This document shows positions 26,271 to 35,686 of a stretch of DNA of 64,000 nucleotides, piece by piece. The notes under the pieces are model-generated. The model did not search any database, was not told the origin of the DNA, and saw only the letters and a program-made list of their open reading frames with translations. Origin of the DNA: Flavobacterium sp. NRK F7 (lineage in GTDB: Bacteria > Bacteroidota > Bacteroidia > Flavobacteriales > Flavobacteriaceae); the NCBI RefSeq assembly GCF_024054195.1, contig NZ_JAMXLB010000001.1:1541614-1605613 (forward strand), in the 5' to 3' direction. The number at the start of each line of letters is the position of its first letter. Positions within the stretch are counted from its first letter, which is position 1. The position numbers and the translations under genes were made by a program.

Positions 26271-27899
26271 ATGAAACGTTTCTCATTCTTTTTAATACTA
26301 TTATTGGTAAGCTTAACTTCTTGCAGCTCTAAAAAGGAATCTGCAGATTTAATGCTAACAAATGCTAAAATCTATACAGTTAACGACACTTTTGACATAG
26401 TAGAAGCATTGGTGGTGAAAGAGGGTAAAATTATTTTTATTGGTACAACCAAAGAGGCCAATGAACGTTTTGAAGCTAAAGATATCATTGAAGCCAATAA
26501 TCAATATGTGTATCCTGGTTTCTATGATGCCCATGCCCATCTTTACAAATATGGATTGACGATGCAAACGGTGAATCTACGAGGAACAAAAAGTTATGAT
26601 GAGGTAGTGGCTAAAGTGGTCGAATTTCAGCAAAGAAAAAAGGTTGCTTTTATTGAAGGTAGAGGTTGGGATCAAAACGATTGGGAAAATAAAGAGTTTC
26701 CTACACGAGCAAAATTAGATGTGTTATTTCCAGAAACACCTGTGGTTTTAACGCGAATAGATGGTCATGCTATGTTGGTAAATGGAAAGGCTCTTGATTT
26801 GGCAGGAATTACAGAAAACACAAAAGTTGATGGCGGACAAGTAGAAGTTATCAATGGGGAAACAACTGGGATTTTGGTAGACAACGCCATGGAATTAATC
26901 AAAGCCATTACACCTGAACCTAGTTTAAAAACAAAAATACAAGCGCTTAAAGAAGCTCAGGATACGGTGTTTAATTATGGAATTACAACCATTAATGAAG
27001 CAGGTTTGGATCGCGAAATTATCGAATTAATTGATAGCCTACAAAAAGCCAAAGTATTGGATTTGAATGTTTATGCCATGGCCATGGCTACCAAAGAAAA
27101 CTTAGCATATTATACCCAAAAAGGAATTTATAAAACACCACAATTAAATGTACGTTCCTTCAAATTTATGGGCGATGGTGCTTTAGGTTCTAGAGGTGCT
27201 TGCTTGCATTTACCTTATTCAGATAAACCCAAACAATTTGGTGCTTTATTGTCACCAATAGAAGAAATAAAAAGAATTGCTACACAAATAGCCAATTCTG
27301 ATTATCAAATGAATGCCCATGCTATTGGCGATTCTACCAATACCGTTTTATTAAAAATCTACGCTGAAGTTTTAAAAAATAAACCCAACAGAAGATGGAA
27401 AATTGAACATGCTCAAATTATGCAGGAACAAGATTTTGATTACTTCAAATTAGGAATCATTCCTTCAGTACAACCTACACATGCTACTTCCGATATGTAT
27501 TGGGCGGAAGATCGAGTAGGTGAGGCACGTATTAAAAATTCCTATGCTTATAAAACGATTTTAAACAAAGCGGGTTTACTTGCTCTAGGAACTGATTTTC
27601 CTATAGAAGAAGTGAATCCCATGCTGACTTTTTATGCGGCTGTTGCTAGAAAAGACTTGAAAAATTACCCAGAAAAGGGTTTCCAAATGGAAAATGCCTT
27701 AACTAGAGAAGAAACCTTAAAAGGAATGACCATTTGGGCCGCTTATTCTAATTTTGAAGAAAAAGAAAAAGGAAGTTTAGAAATAGGAAAATGGGCCGAT
27801 TTTACTATCTTCTCAAATGATATCATGACAATGCCTATCGAAAAAGTACCGTATGTAAAACCAACACAAGTTTTTGTAAAAGGGAAAGAGGTGAAGTAA
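26271..27899 (+). CDS. Amidohydrolase family lipoprotein (YtcJ-like)
   Basis: This 542-residue protein has a lipoprotein signal peptide (LVSLTSCSS, Cys about 19) and an amidohydrolase-3 domain. The domain shows PGFYDAHAHLYKYG with the HxH metal motif, EGRGWDQNDW, GDGALGSRGA, the metal ligand region NAHAIGDS, KIEHAQ and GTDFPIEEVNP. The closing LEIGKWADFTIFS stretch is typical of the composite-domain end. It probably hydrolyses an amide or imine bond outside the cytoplasm; the substrate is unknown. It stands alone after a 421-bp gap. Confidence 0.9.
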   Translation: MKRFSFFLILLLVSLTSCSSKKESADLMLTNAKIYTVNDTFDIVEALVVKEGKIIFIGTTKEANERFEAKDIIEANNQYVYPGFYDAHAHLYKYGLTMQTVNLRGTKSYDEVVAKVVEFQQRKKVAFIEGRGWDQNDWENKEFPTRAKLDVLFPETPVVLTRIDGHAMLVNGKALDLAGITENTKVDGGQVEVINGETTGILVDNAMELIKAITPEPSLKTKIQALKEAQDTVFNYGITTINEAGLDREIIELIDSLQKAKVLDLNVYAMAMATKENLAYYTQKGIYKTPQLNVRSFKFMGDGALGSRGACLHLPYSDKPKQFGALLSPIEEIKRIATQIANSDYQMNAHAIGDSTNTVLLKIYAEVLKNKPNRRWKIEHAQIMQEQDFDYFKLGIIPSVQPTHATSDMYWAEDRVGEARIKNSYAYKTILNKAGLLALGTDFPIEEVNPMLTFYAAVARKDLKNYPEKGFQMENALTREETLKGMTIWAAYSNFEEKEKGSLEIGKWADFTIFSNDIMTMPIEKVPYVKPTQVFVKGKEVK

Positions 27900-27948
27900 T
27901 TCAATTTTGAAACCTCTAAAATAAATGCACTTTTTTATATAATAGAAA

Positions 27949-28458
27949 ATGATAATGAAAAAGAAATCAAAAGTTTTTTTCTTTACGATAGCGTCTGCTT
28001 TTTTTATAAGTTGTTCCAATAAAAGCAATGACAAATTATTCTCAAGATATGAAAATGAGTTTAATGCTAGTATAGCAGAATTTAATGCGAAAAGTTTTGT
28101 TTTTCAATATGATGGTTTAACTCCTCAGAAATCTTATTTTGTCAATTCTAAACTGAAATTTTTGCAATATCAACATGAACCAGAAAATGGGACAATAAAA
28201 TCTTTAGTTTTTTTTGATTCAAATTCTGATAAAATAGAAAAGATAGTCAGAAGAAAAGTTTTTTATGAATGGGACTATAAAAGAAATGGGAATTTTTCAG
28301 ATACATTGTTTGTTGTTTTATATGACAAAAGAAAAACTTACACTTATTTTGATAATAAAATGATAGATTCAAGTTTTAATAAAAAAATTTACGAAATAGA
28401 TGTGGAGTTTGTTAAAAAAATGAAGCAGCTTACTGAAGTAAACTACAAGATGCCTTAA
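27949..28458 (+). CDS. Hypothetical lipoprotein
   Basis: This 169-residue protein has a basic start (MIMKKKSKVFFF), a hydrophobic stretch and a lipobox-like FFISCSN, so it is probably lipid-modified. The rest is polar and mixed alpha/beta, with no motif I recognise. A second start codon (ATG at 27955) is equally possible. It follows the amidohydrolase by 49 bp on the same strand and may share its transcript. No function can be given. Confidence 0.7.
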   Translation: MIMKKKSKVFFFTIASAFFISCSNKSNDKLFSRYENEFNASIAEFNAKSFVFQYDGLTPQKSYFVNSKLKFLQYQHEPENGTIKSLVFFDSNSDKIEKIVRRKVFYEWDYKRNGNFSDTLFVVLYDKRKTYTYFDNKMIDSSFNKKIYEIDVEFVKKMKQLTEVNYKMP

Positions 28459-28507
28459 AATTAAATAAATATTAAATCTATCTATTATTTCAATCCAAAT
28501 TAGTAAT

Positions 28508-29635
28508 CTAAACCCTTCTCAACTTCTCCGCAGCAGCAACTAAAGTTTCATCGGTTTTCGCAAAACAAAAGCGCAACATCTGCTTGTCTGTCGCATCTTC
28601 ATAAAATACCGAAATTGGAATGGAGGCAACACCATGATGGGTAATTAATTCTTTCGCAAAATCAGTGTCGTTTTTTGAACTGATTTTTTCATAATTAACC
28701 ACTTGGAAATACGTGCCCTCACAGGGTAATAGGGTAAAACGACTGCCTTCTAAAAGGGATCGAAATAAATCTCTTTTTTGTAGATACATTTTAGCTATAG
28801 CATCAAAATCAACCATGTCTAAATAAGAAGCAATCACATGTTGGGAAAGACTACTCACGCTAAACACTAAAAACTGATGCACTTTTTTTATTTCTTGCAT
28901 TAGTTTTTCTGGTGCAATCAAATAACCGATTTTCCATCCGGTTACGTGTAACGACTTTCCAAATGAGGAAGCAATTATGGCACGTTCTCTTAATTTAGGA
29001 CGAGTGTTTATCGAAATATGGGGTTGTGTAAAAGAAATGTATTCATACACTTCATCACTTAAAAGTACTATTTGTGGGTGTTTTTCTAAAAGTGTTTCTA
29101 AAGCTTCAAACTCATTTTCTTTCCAAATTCTTCCCGTAGGATTGTGTGGATTGTTAAGGATAAGCATTTTGGTTTTACTAGTAATTCCGGCTTCAATACG
29201 GTTAAAATTTGGGGCATAATCTTCGTTTAATGCAATACGAACGGGTTTGCCACCCGCAACTAAAACAGAAGGTTCATAACTGTCGTAACACGGATCTAAA
29301 ATAATCACTTCATCGCCGTGATCAATTAAGGCATTAATCGTAGTATAAATGCCTTGAGTGGCTCCAGCTGTAACTAAAATTTCAGTAGCAATATCTGTTT
29401 TTCGTACATATTTTTCGTAAGTAAGCAGACTAATTTTTTCTAATAAAGATGGCAGCCCAGCCATAGGTGTATATTGATGGGTGTTTTCTTGTGTCAGTTG
29501 CTTTGCTATATCTAAAAGTCTTTGGTCAACCGGAAAATTAGGGAACCCTTGGGATAAATTAATAGCTCCATGTTCATTCGCTAGTTGCGACATCACAGAG
29601 AAAATGCTTGTTGGAATGTGAGGTAGTTTTGACAT
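28508..29635 (-). CDS. PLP-dependent aminotransferase (methionine aminotransferase YbdL-like)
   Basis: This 375-residue fold-type I aminotransferase resembles YbdL and the kynurenine aminotransferase group. It has INLSQGFPNFP at the substrate-binding N-terminus, AGATQGIYTTINAL, NNPHNPTGR, LSDEVYEYI and the Schiff-base Lys in SSFGKSLHVTGWKIGY, with the phosphate-binding Arg near LRFCFAK. YbdL prefers methionine, histidine and phenylalanine; specificity here is inferred from resemblance only. A TACATTTG box 19 bp upstream is a candidate promoter. It appears to be monocistronic. Confidence 0.9.
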   Translation of the reverse strand: MSKLPHIPTSIFSVMSQLANEHGAINLSQGFPNFPVDQRLLDIAKQLTQENTHQYTPMAGLPSLLEKISLLTYEKYVRKTDIATEILVTAGATQGIYTTINALIDHGDEVIILDPCYDSYEPSVLVAGGKPVRIALNEDYAPNFNRIEAGITSKTKMLILNNPHNPTGRIWKENEFEALETLLEKHPQIVLLSDEVYEYISFTQPHISINTRPKLRERAIIASSFGKSLHVTGWKIGYLIAPEKLMQEIKKVHQFLVFSVSSLSQHVIASYLDMVDFDAIAKMYLQKRDLFRSLLEGSRFTLLPCEGTYFQVVNYEKISSKNDTDFAKELITHHGVASIPISVFYEDATDKQMLRFCFAKTDETLVAAAEKLRRV

Positions 29636-29653
29636 GAAAATAAATTATCCTTA

Positions 29654-29661
29654 CAAATGTA
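29654..29661 (-). promoter_or_regulatory. Candidate -7 box for the aminotransferase gene
   Basis: The minus strand reads TACATTTG, a TAnnTTTG match, 19 bp before the ATG at 29635. Confidence 0.45.
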
Positions 29662-29742
29662 GAAGTTTTTTAATAAAAATTAGTGCGAAAATGGACTCCA
29701 ATTAATTAACATTTCTATAGGCGTATCATTTCATAGAATATG

Positions 29743-29750
29743 TACTTTTG
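29743..29750 (+). promoter_or_regulatory. Candidate -7 box for the glycerophosphodiesterase gene
   Basis: TACTTTTG matches TAnnTTTG. Its last base is the first base of the GTG at 29750, so transcription would start downstream of that codon and the true start must lie further on. Confidence 0.5.
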
Positions 29751-29776
29751 TGCTTCAAATTTTAAAAAATTACGTT

Positions 29777-30682
29777 TTGAAAAATATCGTTTTATATGTA
29801 GCTGTATGTTGTAGTTTCTATTTAGGAACTGCGCAACAAAAAGAACACACTTTAGTTTTTAAAAATAATACCGATTTTAAATCATTTTTTAGAGCTTCAA
29901 GTAATTTTTATCCTGTGGTGAGTGCACATCGAGGTGGACCAACAGTTGGGTTTCCAGAAAATTGTACGGCTACATTTGCACATACAATTTCGTATAATCC
30001 AGCCGTAATTGAAACAGACATTGCATTAACCAAAGACTCAGTTTTAGTCATGATGCACGATAATACCTTAGATAGAACTACTACAGGAACTGGAAATATC
30101 AATGCATATACCTACAAAGAATTACAAGAATTATCTTTAAAAGATACCGAAGGAAATGTTACTCCGTATAAAATTGAAACCTTAGACGAGGTGTTGCAAT
30201 GGGGAAAAGATAAGGTTGTGTATACCTTAGATGTAAAAAGAGGCGTGCCTTTTAAAATGATAGTGGATGCCGTAAAGCGTAATAAAGCAGAAAATTATTC
30301 CATAATTATTACGTATAATGCTACTCAAGCTGCAGAAGTGGCTGCTTTGGCTCCAGAGATGATGCTTTCGGTTTCAGCTAGAGGTAAAGAAGATGTAGAG
30401 CGTATGGAAAATTTAGGGGTTAAAGCCGAAAATATGGTTGCTTTTGTAGGAACTACTTTTCCAAAACCAGAAACCATGCACTATATGAAAGAGAAAGGAA
30501 TTGCTTGTATATCTGGAACCATGGGGAATATCGACAAAAGTGCCATTGCAAATGGAGATGCTATTTATTTAGACATTGTAAAAGCGGGTGTCATGATTAT
30601 TTCTTCGGATAGACCTAATGCTGTAGCCCAACAAATGGCGCTTTATATTAAAGAAAATAACCTATCGATAAAAGGGGAATAA
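29777..30682 (+). CDS. Glycerophosphodiester phosphodiesterase family protein
   Basis: This exported GDPD-family protein hydrolyses glycerophosphodiesters to glycerol-3-phosphate and an alcohol. The TIM-barrel motifs are SAHRGGPTVGFPENCTATF, the ETDIALTKDSVLVMMHDNTLDRTTTG segment with Glu, Asp and His of the active site, and YTLDVKRG. I place the start at the TTG at 29777 (301 residues). This yields a clean signal peptide (MKNIVLYVAVCC, cleavage after GTAQ) and a leader of about 20 nt from the promoter box ending at 29750, whereas the upstream in-frame GTG overlaps that box. The PhoD gene follows on the same strand, suggesting phosphorus scavenging. Confidence 0.88.
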   Translation: MKNIVLYVAVCCSFYLGTAQQKEHTLVFKNNTDFKSFFRASSNFYPVVSAHRGGPTVGFPENCTATFAHTISYNPAVIETDIALTKDSVLVMMHDNTLDRTTTGTGNINAYTYKELQELSLKDTEGNVTPYKIETLDEVLQWGKDKVVYTLDVKRGVPFKMIVDAVKRNKAENYSIIITYNATQAAEVAALAPEMMLSVSARGKEDVERMENLGVKAENMVAFVGTTFPKPETMHYMKEKGIACISGTMGNIDKSAIANGDAIYLDIVKAGVMIISSDRPNAVAQQMALYIKENNLSIKGE

Positions 30683-30811
30683 TATACTTGATGTTTTTTT
30701 AACATCTCGTGATTTTTGGTTACAAACTGTTTAATTTTTCTTAATGTAACCGAGACTCAAATCTTTTTTTTCATGATTAGTTTTGCTCCACAAACAACAA
30801 ACATTCTAATC

Positions 30812-32995
30812 ATGAAAAAAAATTATTTTTTATTTGCAATGCTTTGCTGTGCCTTTTTAGGAACAGCTCAAAAACAAATGAATGCGAGATTGACAAAAAT
30901 TTCTCATTCTTATGGAGAACAAGAGAAGACAACTACAGTACAAGGTACTATGGATGCTTCTCTTTTTCCATTTTATCACGGAGTGGCTTCTGGTGACCCA
31001 ACAAGTACTAGCATCATCATCTGGACGCGTGTTACGCCTTATAACGACGAAGAGGTAACTGTGAGTTGGAAAATGACAACCGATCCCCAACTTCAGCATG
31101 TAGTGCAACAAGGAAATTTTCAAACGGGAGATTTCAGAGATTACACGGTAAAAGTAGATGTAACGGGTTTAAATCCTGGGACTACTTATTATTACAGTTT
31201 TACGGCTCTTGGAAAACAGTCTATAACAGGGAGAACCAGAACTGTTCCTACAACTTCAGTGTCGCAACTTCGTTTTGCTGTGGCTTCTTGTTCGAATTAT
31301 CAAAATGGGTTTTTTAATGTATATGACCGTTTAGCTGAAAGAAACGACATTGATGCGGTCATTCATTTAGGAGATTATATTTATGAATACGAAGAAGGCG
31401 GATTTGGTTATTCTTCTGCAGTTGGTCGTGGTCATGAACCTACTAACGAAATCATCACACTAGATGATTACCGAGTACGTCACTCGTTTTATAAATTGGA
31501 TCCTTCTTTACGTAGAGCACATCAGCAACATCCATTTATCTTAATTTGGGATGATCATGAATTTGCAAATGATGCCTATGTAAATGGTGCAGAAAATCAT
31601 CAACCAGCTACGGAAGGAGATTGGAATACTAGAAAAAATAACGCTTGGAAAGCTTATTTTGAATGGATGCCTATTCGCGATAATGTTCAAAACCCAAATC
31701 AAATTTACAGAAGAATACAATATGGTAATTTAATGGATTTAATTCTATTAGATACCCGAATTGAAGGTAGAGACAAACAAGACGATTCTTTTCTTTTCAA
31801 AATTCAAAATACCGATTTATCTCGTTTTTCTCAAGATGAGGCGAATAAATTTCTTTTGAAATCCTTTTTAGAAGGTTCTTTTAAAATGAAAGAAGGAAAA
31901 GGAGCTATTTCTCAAGAAGAATTTGATGCTTTATATGATAAATTATTAGTGTATATGGAAGCTTCTGATTGGGATGCTCAAAAATTAGAAAAAAATGTTT
32001 CTCAAAAAGAATGGAACGAATTAAGAGCAGAAGTGTATTCAAAATTGCAAAGAGTTAATTTACAAGAAAATAAAGGAAATAAGACATTGTTAGGGGAAAC
32101 GCAGTTCAATTGGTTTACCCAACAATTATCGAACTCTAAAGCGAAATGGAAAGTAGTAGGAAATCAAGTTTTAATGATGCCAGTTATTCCTTTAGAATTA
32201 AAAGATACGTGGAACGGTTATCAAGAAGAAAGAGAGCGTTTGTATACCTATATTAAAGACAAAAAAATCAATAATATTGTTGTAATTACAGGTGATATTC
32301 ATATGACTTTTGTAGCAGATTTACCAAAGAGTTTGTTAACGTATAATACGTTGTTTAAAACAGGTTCAATGGGAGTTGAATTTGTAGCGCCAAGTATTAC
32401 TTCTTCTAATTTAGATGAGTTTGCAGGATTTACAAGTTCGTTCTTAAACTGGTTGGTCGCTGCTTTTAATCCGCATATTAAGAAAGCTGATTTAAGCAAT
32501 CATGGGTATTTTATCTTAGATGTGAAAAATGACCGTGTACAAGCAGATTGGAATTATGTGAATACGATTCAAACGGTAAATCCAGGACAGTTTTATTCGC
32601 ACAGTTATTATGTTAGAGATGGGGAGAAATTCTTAAAAAGTGCCAATGCGGCTTCTACTTTAGCTACAACCAATGTACCTGCTCTAGCACCTTTAGCAAG
32701 AACCATTGCAACTACTGAAACTACAGGTGAAAACGCAGTGGTTGTTATTGGGAATTACCCAAACCCAAGTAAAGGCTTAACCAATCTTCATTTTGCAATT
32801 GCAGAACCAAGCCAAGTAATGGCTTCTTTATATAATGAAAAAGGAATTTTGGTGGGGGAATTATTTAATGATACGGTAACGGAAGGATTGTATAATTTAG
32901 AATATAATGTTTCGGGATTACCAACGGGAATTTATCTATTACAACTCAGAGCCAATGAAGCAGTAATTTCTAGAAAAATTATTGTGGGTCAATAA
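30812..32995 (+). CDS. PhoD-family alkaline phosphatase with T9SS type A sorting domain
   Basis: This 727-residue protein has a signal peptide (about 1-20, FLGTAQ) and an N-terminal Fn3-like PhoD domain (HGVASGDPTSTSIIIWTRV). The metallophosphatase core carries SCSNYQNG, HLGDYIYEYEEG, WDDHEFANDAY and VITGDIHMTF, and the end is a type IX secretion sorting domain (NYPNPSKG, then YNVSGLPTGIYLLQL). An insertion of about 100 charged residues lies around 320-420. The enzyme would release phosphate from mono- or diesters at the cell surface or outside. The ATG at 30812 is preferred because the extended frame upstream begins at TTG and spoils the signal peptide. It lies downstream of the glycerophosphodiesterase. 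Confidence 0.93.
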   Translation: MKKNYFLFAMLCCAFLGTAQKQMNARLTKISHSYGEQEKTTTVQGTMDASLFPFYHGVASGDPTSTSIIIWTRVTPYNDEEVTVSWKMTTDPQLQHVVQQGNFQTGDFRDYTVKVDVTGLNPGTTYYYSFTALGKQSITGRTRTVPTTSVSQLRFAVASCSNYQNGFFNVYDRLAERNDIDAVIHLGDYIYEYEEGGFGYSSAVGRGHEPTNEIITLDDYRVRHSFYKLDPSLRRAHQQHPFILIWDDHEFANDAYVNGAENHQPATEGDWNTRKNNAWKAYFEWMPIRDNVQNPNQIYRRIQYGNLMDLILLDTRIEGRDKQDDSFLFKIQNTDLSRFSQDEANKFLLKSFLEGSFKMKEGKGAISQEEFDALYDKLLVYMEASDWDAQKLEKNVSQKEWNELRAEVYSKLQRVNLQENKGNKTLLGETQFNWFTQQLSNSKAKWKVVGNQVLMMPVIPLELKDTWNGYQEERERLYTYIKDKKINNIVVITGDIHMTFVADLPKSLLTYNTLFKTGSMGVEFVAPSITSSNLDEFAGFTSSFLNWLVAAFNPHIKKADLSNHGYFILDVKNDRVQADWNYVNTIQTVNPGQFYSHSYYVRDGEKFLKSANAASTLATTNVPALAPLARTIATTETTGENAVVVIGNYPNPSKGLTNLHFAIAEPSQVMASLYNEKGILVGELFNDTVTEGLYNLEYNVSGLPTGIYLLQLRANEAVISRKIIVGQ

Positions 32996-33018
32996 ATAGA
33001 TGTTGTGTTTTTAGCAAG

Positions 33019-33044
33019 AAAAGGAGATTAAAAAATCTCCTTTT
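33019..33044. terminator. Bidirectional terminator between phoD-like and CHU_C genes
   Basis: An AAAAGGAGATT/AATCTCCTTTT stem is followed by further T residues on the plus strand and matched by A-runs on the other side. It separates the converging genes ending at 32995 and 33055. Confidence 0.85.
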
Positions 33045-33054
33045 TTATTTTTAA

Positions 33055-35484
33055 CTAACGAATCAAACTAAAATGAGATTTATACATACGCGGTGTATTA
33101 TTTTCCGTAAATTCTATGGTAAACCAATAATCATTTGCTGGTAAATCTTGATTGTTGAAAGTACCATCCCAACCGTTAGAATTATTAGTAATTTGCTTGA
33201 TTAATTTACCATAACGGTCAAAAATTGAAATAACAGCATTAGGAAACGCATTTTCAAAACGAATAGACCAAGTATCATTAATTCCATCTCCATTTGGGGT
33301 AAAGAAATAGGGATAATTAATAATAAAAACTTCTTTGGTTAGATCTTCCGAACAACCTTCTATATCTATAACCGTAATGGTGTGACTTCCCATTGATACT
33401 TGTTCAAAAATATTGCTTTCTTGTAAAGGACCATCGTCTAGTTGGTACAAATAATTACCTGCTTCATTTGCAATCGCGGTGATAATTTGGTTTTCAGCAA
33501 AAGCAGCTGTAGTTGTGTATTCTAAATTGGTTAAAGTACCTTCAATTACGGCTACTTCTATAGTTTGGGGTTGCGCACATTGACCCGCATCGGGAGTAAA
33601 AGTGTAGGAGTTTGAAGAAGTATTGTCAATTACAGGAGGATTCCAAGTTCCGGTAATTCCATTGGGAGCTTCAGTCTCTAAAATAGGCGGTGTGGTTCCT
33701 GAACAAAAACGAATAGTATCTTCAAAATTAGGTCTAAAATCATTAGCCACCCTAATTGTGATTTCGTAAGGTTCAATTTGTACACACGAAGTTTGTGGTT
33801 CTGGAGTAAAAGTATAGGTTGTAGTTCCTAAAACTGTAGTGTTAATTACTGCTGGATTCCAAGTTCCTGTAATAGGTGTACTGTTTGAAGATGTGGTAGG
33901 TAAAACGGGGACTGTTGCATTTTCACAGTATAACACAGGTATATTCGGAAAGATTAACGTTACATTTTCAATAGGATTTACAGTTATGGTAATAGTTTCT
34001 GTTGTTCCTTCACAACCATTAATGGAAGGAGTTATGGTGTAAATAGCAGTTCCAACTGTATTTCCAGAAGTGGTAAGCGTTTGTAAAATAGTGTTTCCAG
34101 TTCCATCAGAAGCTCCAGCACAATTCGTTTGTACAACGGTCCAACTAAAAGTTACACTTGGATTTGAAGATGTTAAAGTAATAGCTGTTGCTTCACCAGA
34201 GCATATAGTTGTTGTGCCGTTAGTTGTTACTGTAGGCATTGGTTCTAAAGTAACAGCAGTTCTTGTAGCACTAGAGCAACTATTTGTATTAATGGCTTCC
34301 GCATAATAGGTCCCAATGTTGGTTGGTGTAAAAGAGGTGCTATTTGCTAATAAAAGTGAACCACCAGTAGGAGCATCGTACCAATTTACCGTTTCATTAG
34401 TGTTCACACTAACTGATAGAGTAGTAGTTGAATTGTTGCAAGCGGTTCCATTCTCATTGCTTACAGGAGGGTCAGGTAACGCACTCACAAAAACCGTGTA
34501 AATATCAGATAAAGTAGAACAAAAATTATTGTTAATGTGCGTAATATCTTGTGCTACTTTTACTCGGTAATAGGTGGTTACTGAAGATGTAGGTAGTGTA
34601 AAAGTAGTATTGGTTTCTCCCAAAATATCAGAAAAATTAATATTGTCTGTACTTTGTTGCCATTGATAAAAATGAGTTGAAGCACCAGAAGTAGTAACTT
34701 GTAAATTGGTATGGGTAAGTGTTTCATTCGGACAAATAGTAATCGAGTTTCCTGAAGCAGTGGTATTCGTAATAGAAGAATAATCCCCACATGAACGAAA
34801 CATGATGTCATCAATCGCCAAATCATTACCACAACCGCCTGCGCCATTGTTCTTCATTTTTAGAACAACAGCAGATTGCCCAGTTGGCATAGTAAAAACT
34901 AGTCCGTATTGATTCCAATTAGGTGATGAGGTCCCAGCAATATTTCCAGTACTTCCCGATTGTAGCAATACCGTTTCAGTTGCATTCCAAATTTCGAAAG
35001 TCACATTAATAGGAATACCAGTTCCTGGACAGCCACCAGAAGCCGAATTGTAAATATTTAGTAACCAAGCGGTGAATTCAAAAGTCGTATTGCTGCATAA
35101 GCCCGTAACCACTCTTCTATAGAATTGACCATGTGTATTACTAGCATTAACGATGAGACATTTTCCATTCAGGCCATTAGGTTCTGTGTCAGGAGTGTGA
35201 TCTAACGAATACAACCAGTTATTTGGAATAAGATTCGTTCTGTTGTAAAGCGTATATTGTCCATCTTGAGGAAAGCCACTGGCTACATAGGTGTAATTCG
35301 TAACTCCTGCAGGCAATTGCGGACCATATGTACTACCGCTTCCAAAGTTTTCAAAAAAGATAGGTGCGCCACTACTTCCATTACAAAAACCGAGCTGACC
35401 GAAAGTGAATGTATAGTTTGCTAAGAATAAAATTAAAAGGCAGTATTTTTTCGGTATTGCCAAAAAGGAATTACTATTTTTCAT
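33055..35484 (-). CDS. Large secreted protein with Ig-like repeats and T9SS type B (CHU_C) C-terminus
   Basis: This 809-residue protein has a signal peptide (about 1-29, ending TFTFGQ). The N-terminal domain (about 30-235) resembles the MAM/choice-of-anchor type, with several cysteines and FEFTAWLLNIYNS. Then come Ig-like or PKD-like segments rich in Thr and Asn (about 240-700; one contains AVCNN-like and YYAEAINTNSC stretches). The C-terminal gliding-motility-associated domain is marked by FTPNGDGINDTW and FDRYGKLIKQ. Type B cargo is exported by the type IX system and usually stays at the surface. The ligand or role is unknown; adhesion is a reasonable guess. Confidence 0.9.
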   Translation of the reverse strand: MKNSNSFLAIPKKYCLLILFLANYTFTFGQLGFCNGSSGAPIFFENFGSGSTYGPQLPAGVTNYTYVASGFPQDGQYTLYNRTNLIPNNWLYSLDHTPDTEPNGLNGKCLIVNASNTHGQFYRRVVTGLCSNTTFEFTAWLLNIYNSASGGCPGTGIPINVTFEIWNATETVLLQSGSTGNIAGTSSPNWNQYGLVFTMPTGQSAVVLKMKNNGAGGCGNDLAIDDIMFRSCGDYSSITNTTASGNSITICPNETLTHTNLQVTTSGASTHFYQWQQSTDNINFSDILGETNTTFTLPTSSVTTYYRVKVAQDITHINNNFCSTLSDIYTVFVSALPDPPVSNENGTACNNSTTTLSVSVNTNETVNWYDAPTGGSLLLANSTSFTPTNIGTYYAEAINTNSCSSATRTAVTLEPMPTVTTNGTTTICSGEATAITLTSSNPSVTFSWTVVQTNCAGASDGTGNTILQTLTTSGNTVGTAIYTITPSINGCEGTTETITITVNPIENVTLIFPNIPVLYCENATVPVLPTTSSNSTPITGTWNPAVINTTVLGTTTYTFTPEPQTSCVQIEPYEITIRVANDFRPNFEDTIRFCSGTTPPILETEAPNGITGTWNPPVIDNTSSNSYTFTPDAGQCAQPQTIEVAVIEGTLTNLEYTTTAAFAENQIITAIANEAGNYLYQLDDGPLQESNIFEQVSMGSHTITVIDIEGCSEDLTKEVFIINYPYFFTPNGDGINDTWSIRFENAFPNAVISIFDRYGKLIKQITNNSNGWDGTFNNQDLPANDYWFTIEFTENNTPRMYKSHFSLIR

Positions 35485-35620
35485 AATTACTAAATATAAT
35501 ACCTTACAATTTAGAATAGTATAAAAAGTAGGTTATAAAAACTATACAAACCGATTTTTCTGGATTCCAATTTTTGATAATGATGTTAAAAATAGTATAG
35601 CGAAAAAGGTATAAAAACAA

Positions 35621-35648
35621 ATAGCTTAGCCTTTTAGAGCTAAGCTAT
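35621..35648 (-). terminator. Terminator after mutB
   Basis: A 10-bp stem ATAGCTTAGC/GCTAAGCTAT with an 8-nt loop lies downstream of mutB on the minus strand. AT-rich tracts flank it on both sides. Confidence 0.7.
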
Positions 35649-35686
35649 TTTATATTGTTGAGGTGTTGTAGGGGTTGTGTTTTTAA

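Noticed and set aside
33839..34501. Several plus-strand open frames opposite the CHU_C protein
   Set aside because: They are antisense shadows of a long, low-complexity Thr/Asn-rich coding region.
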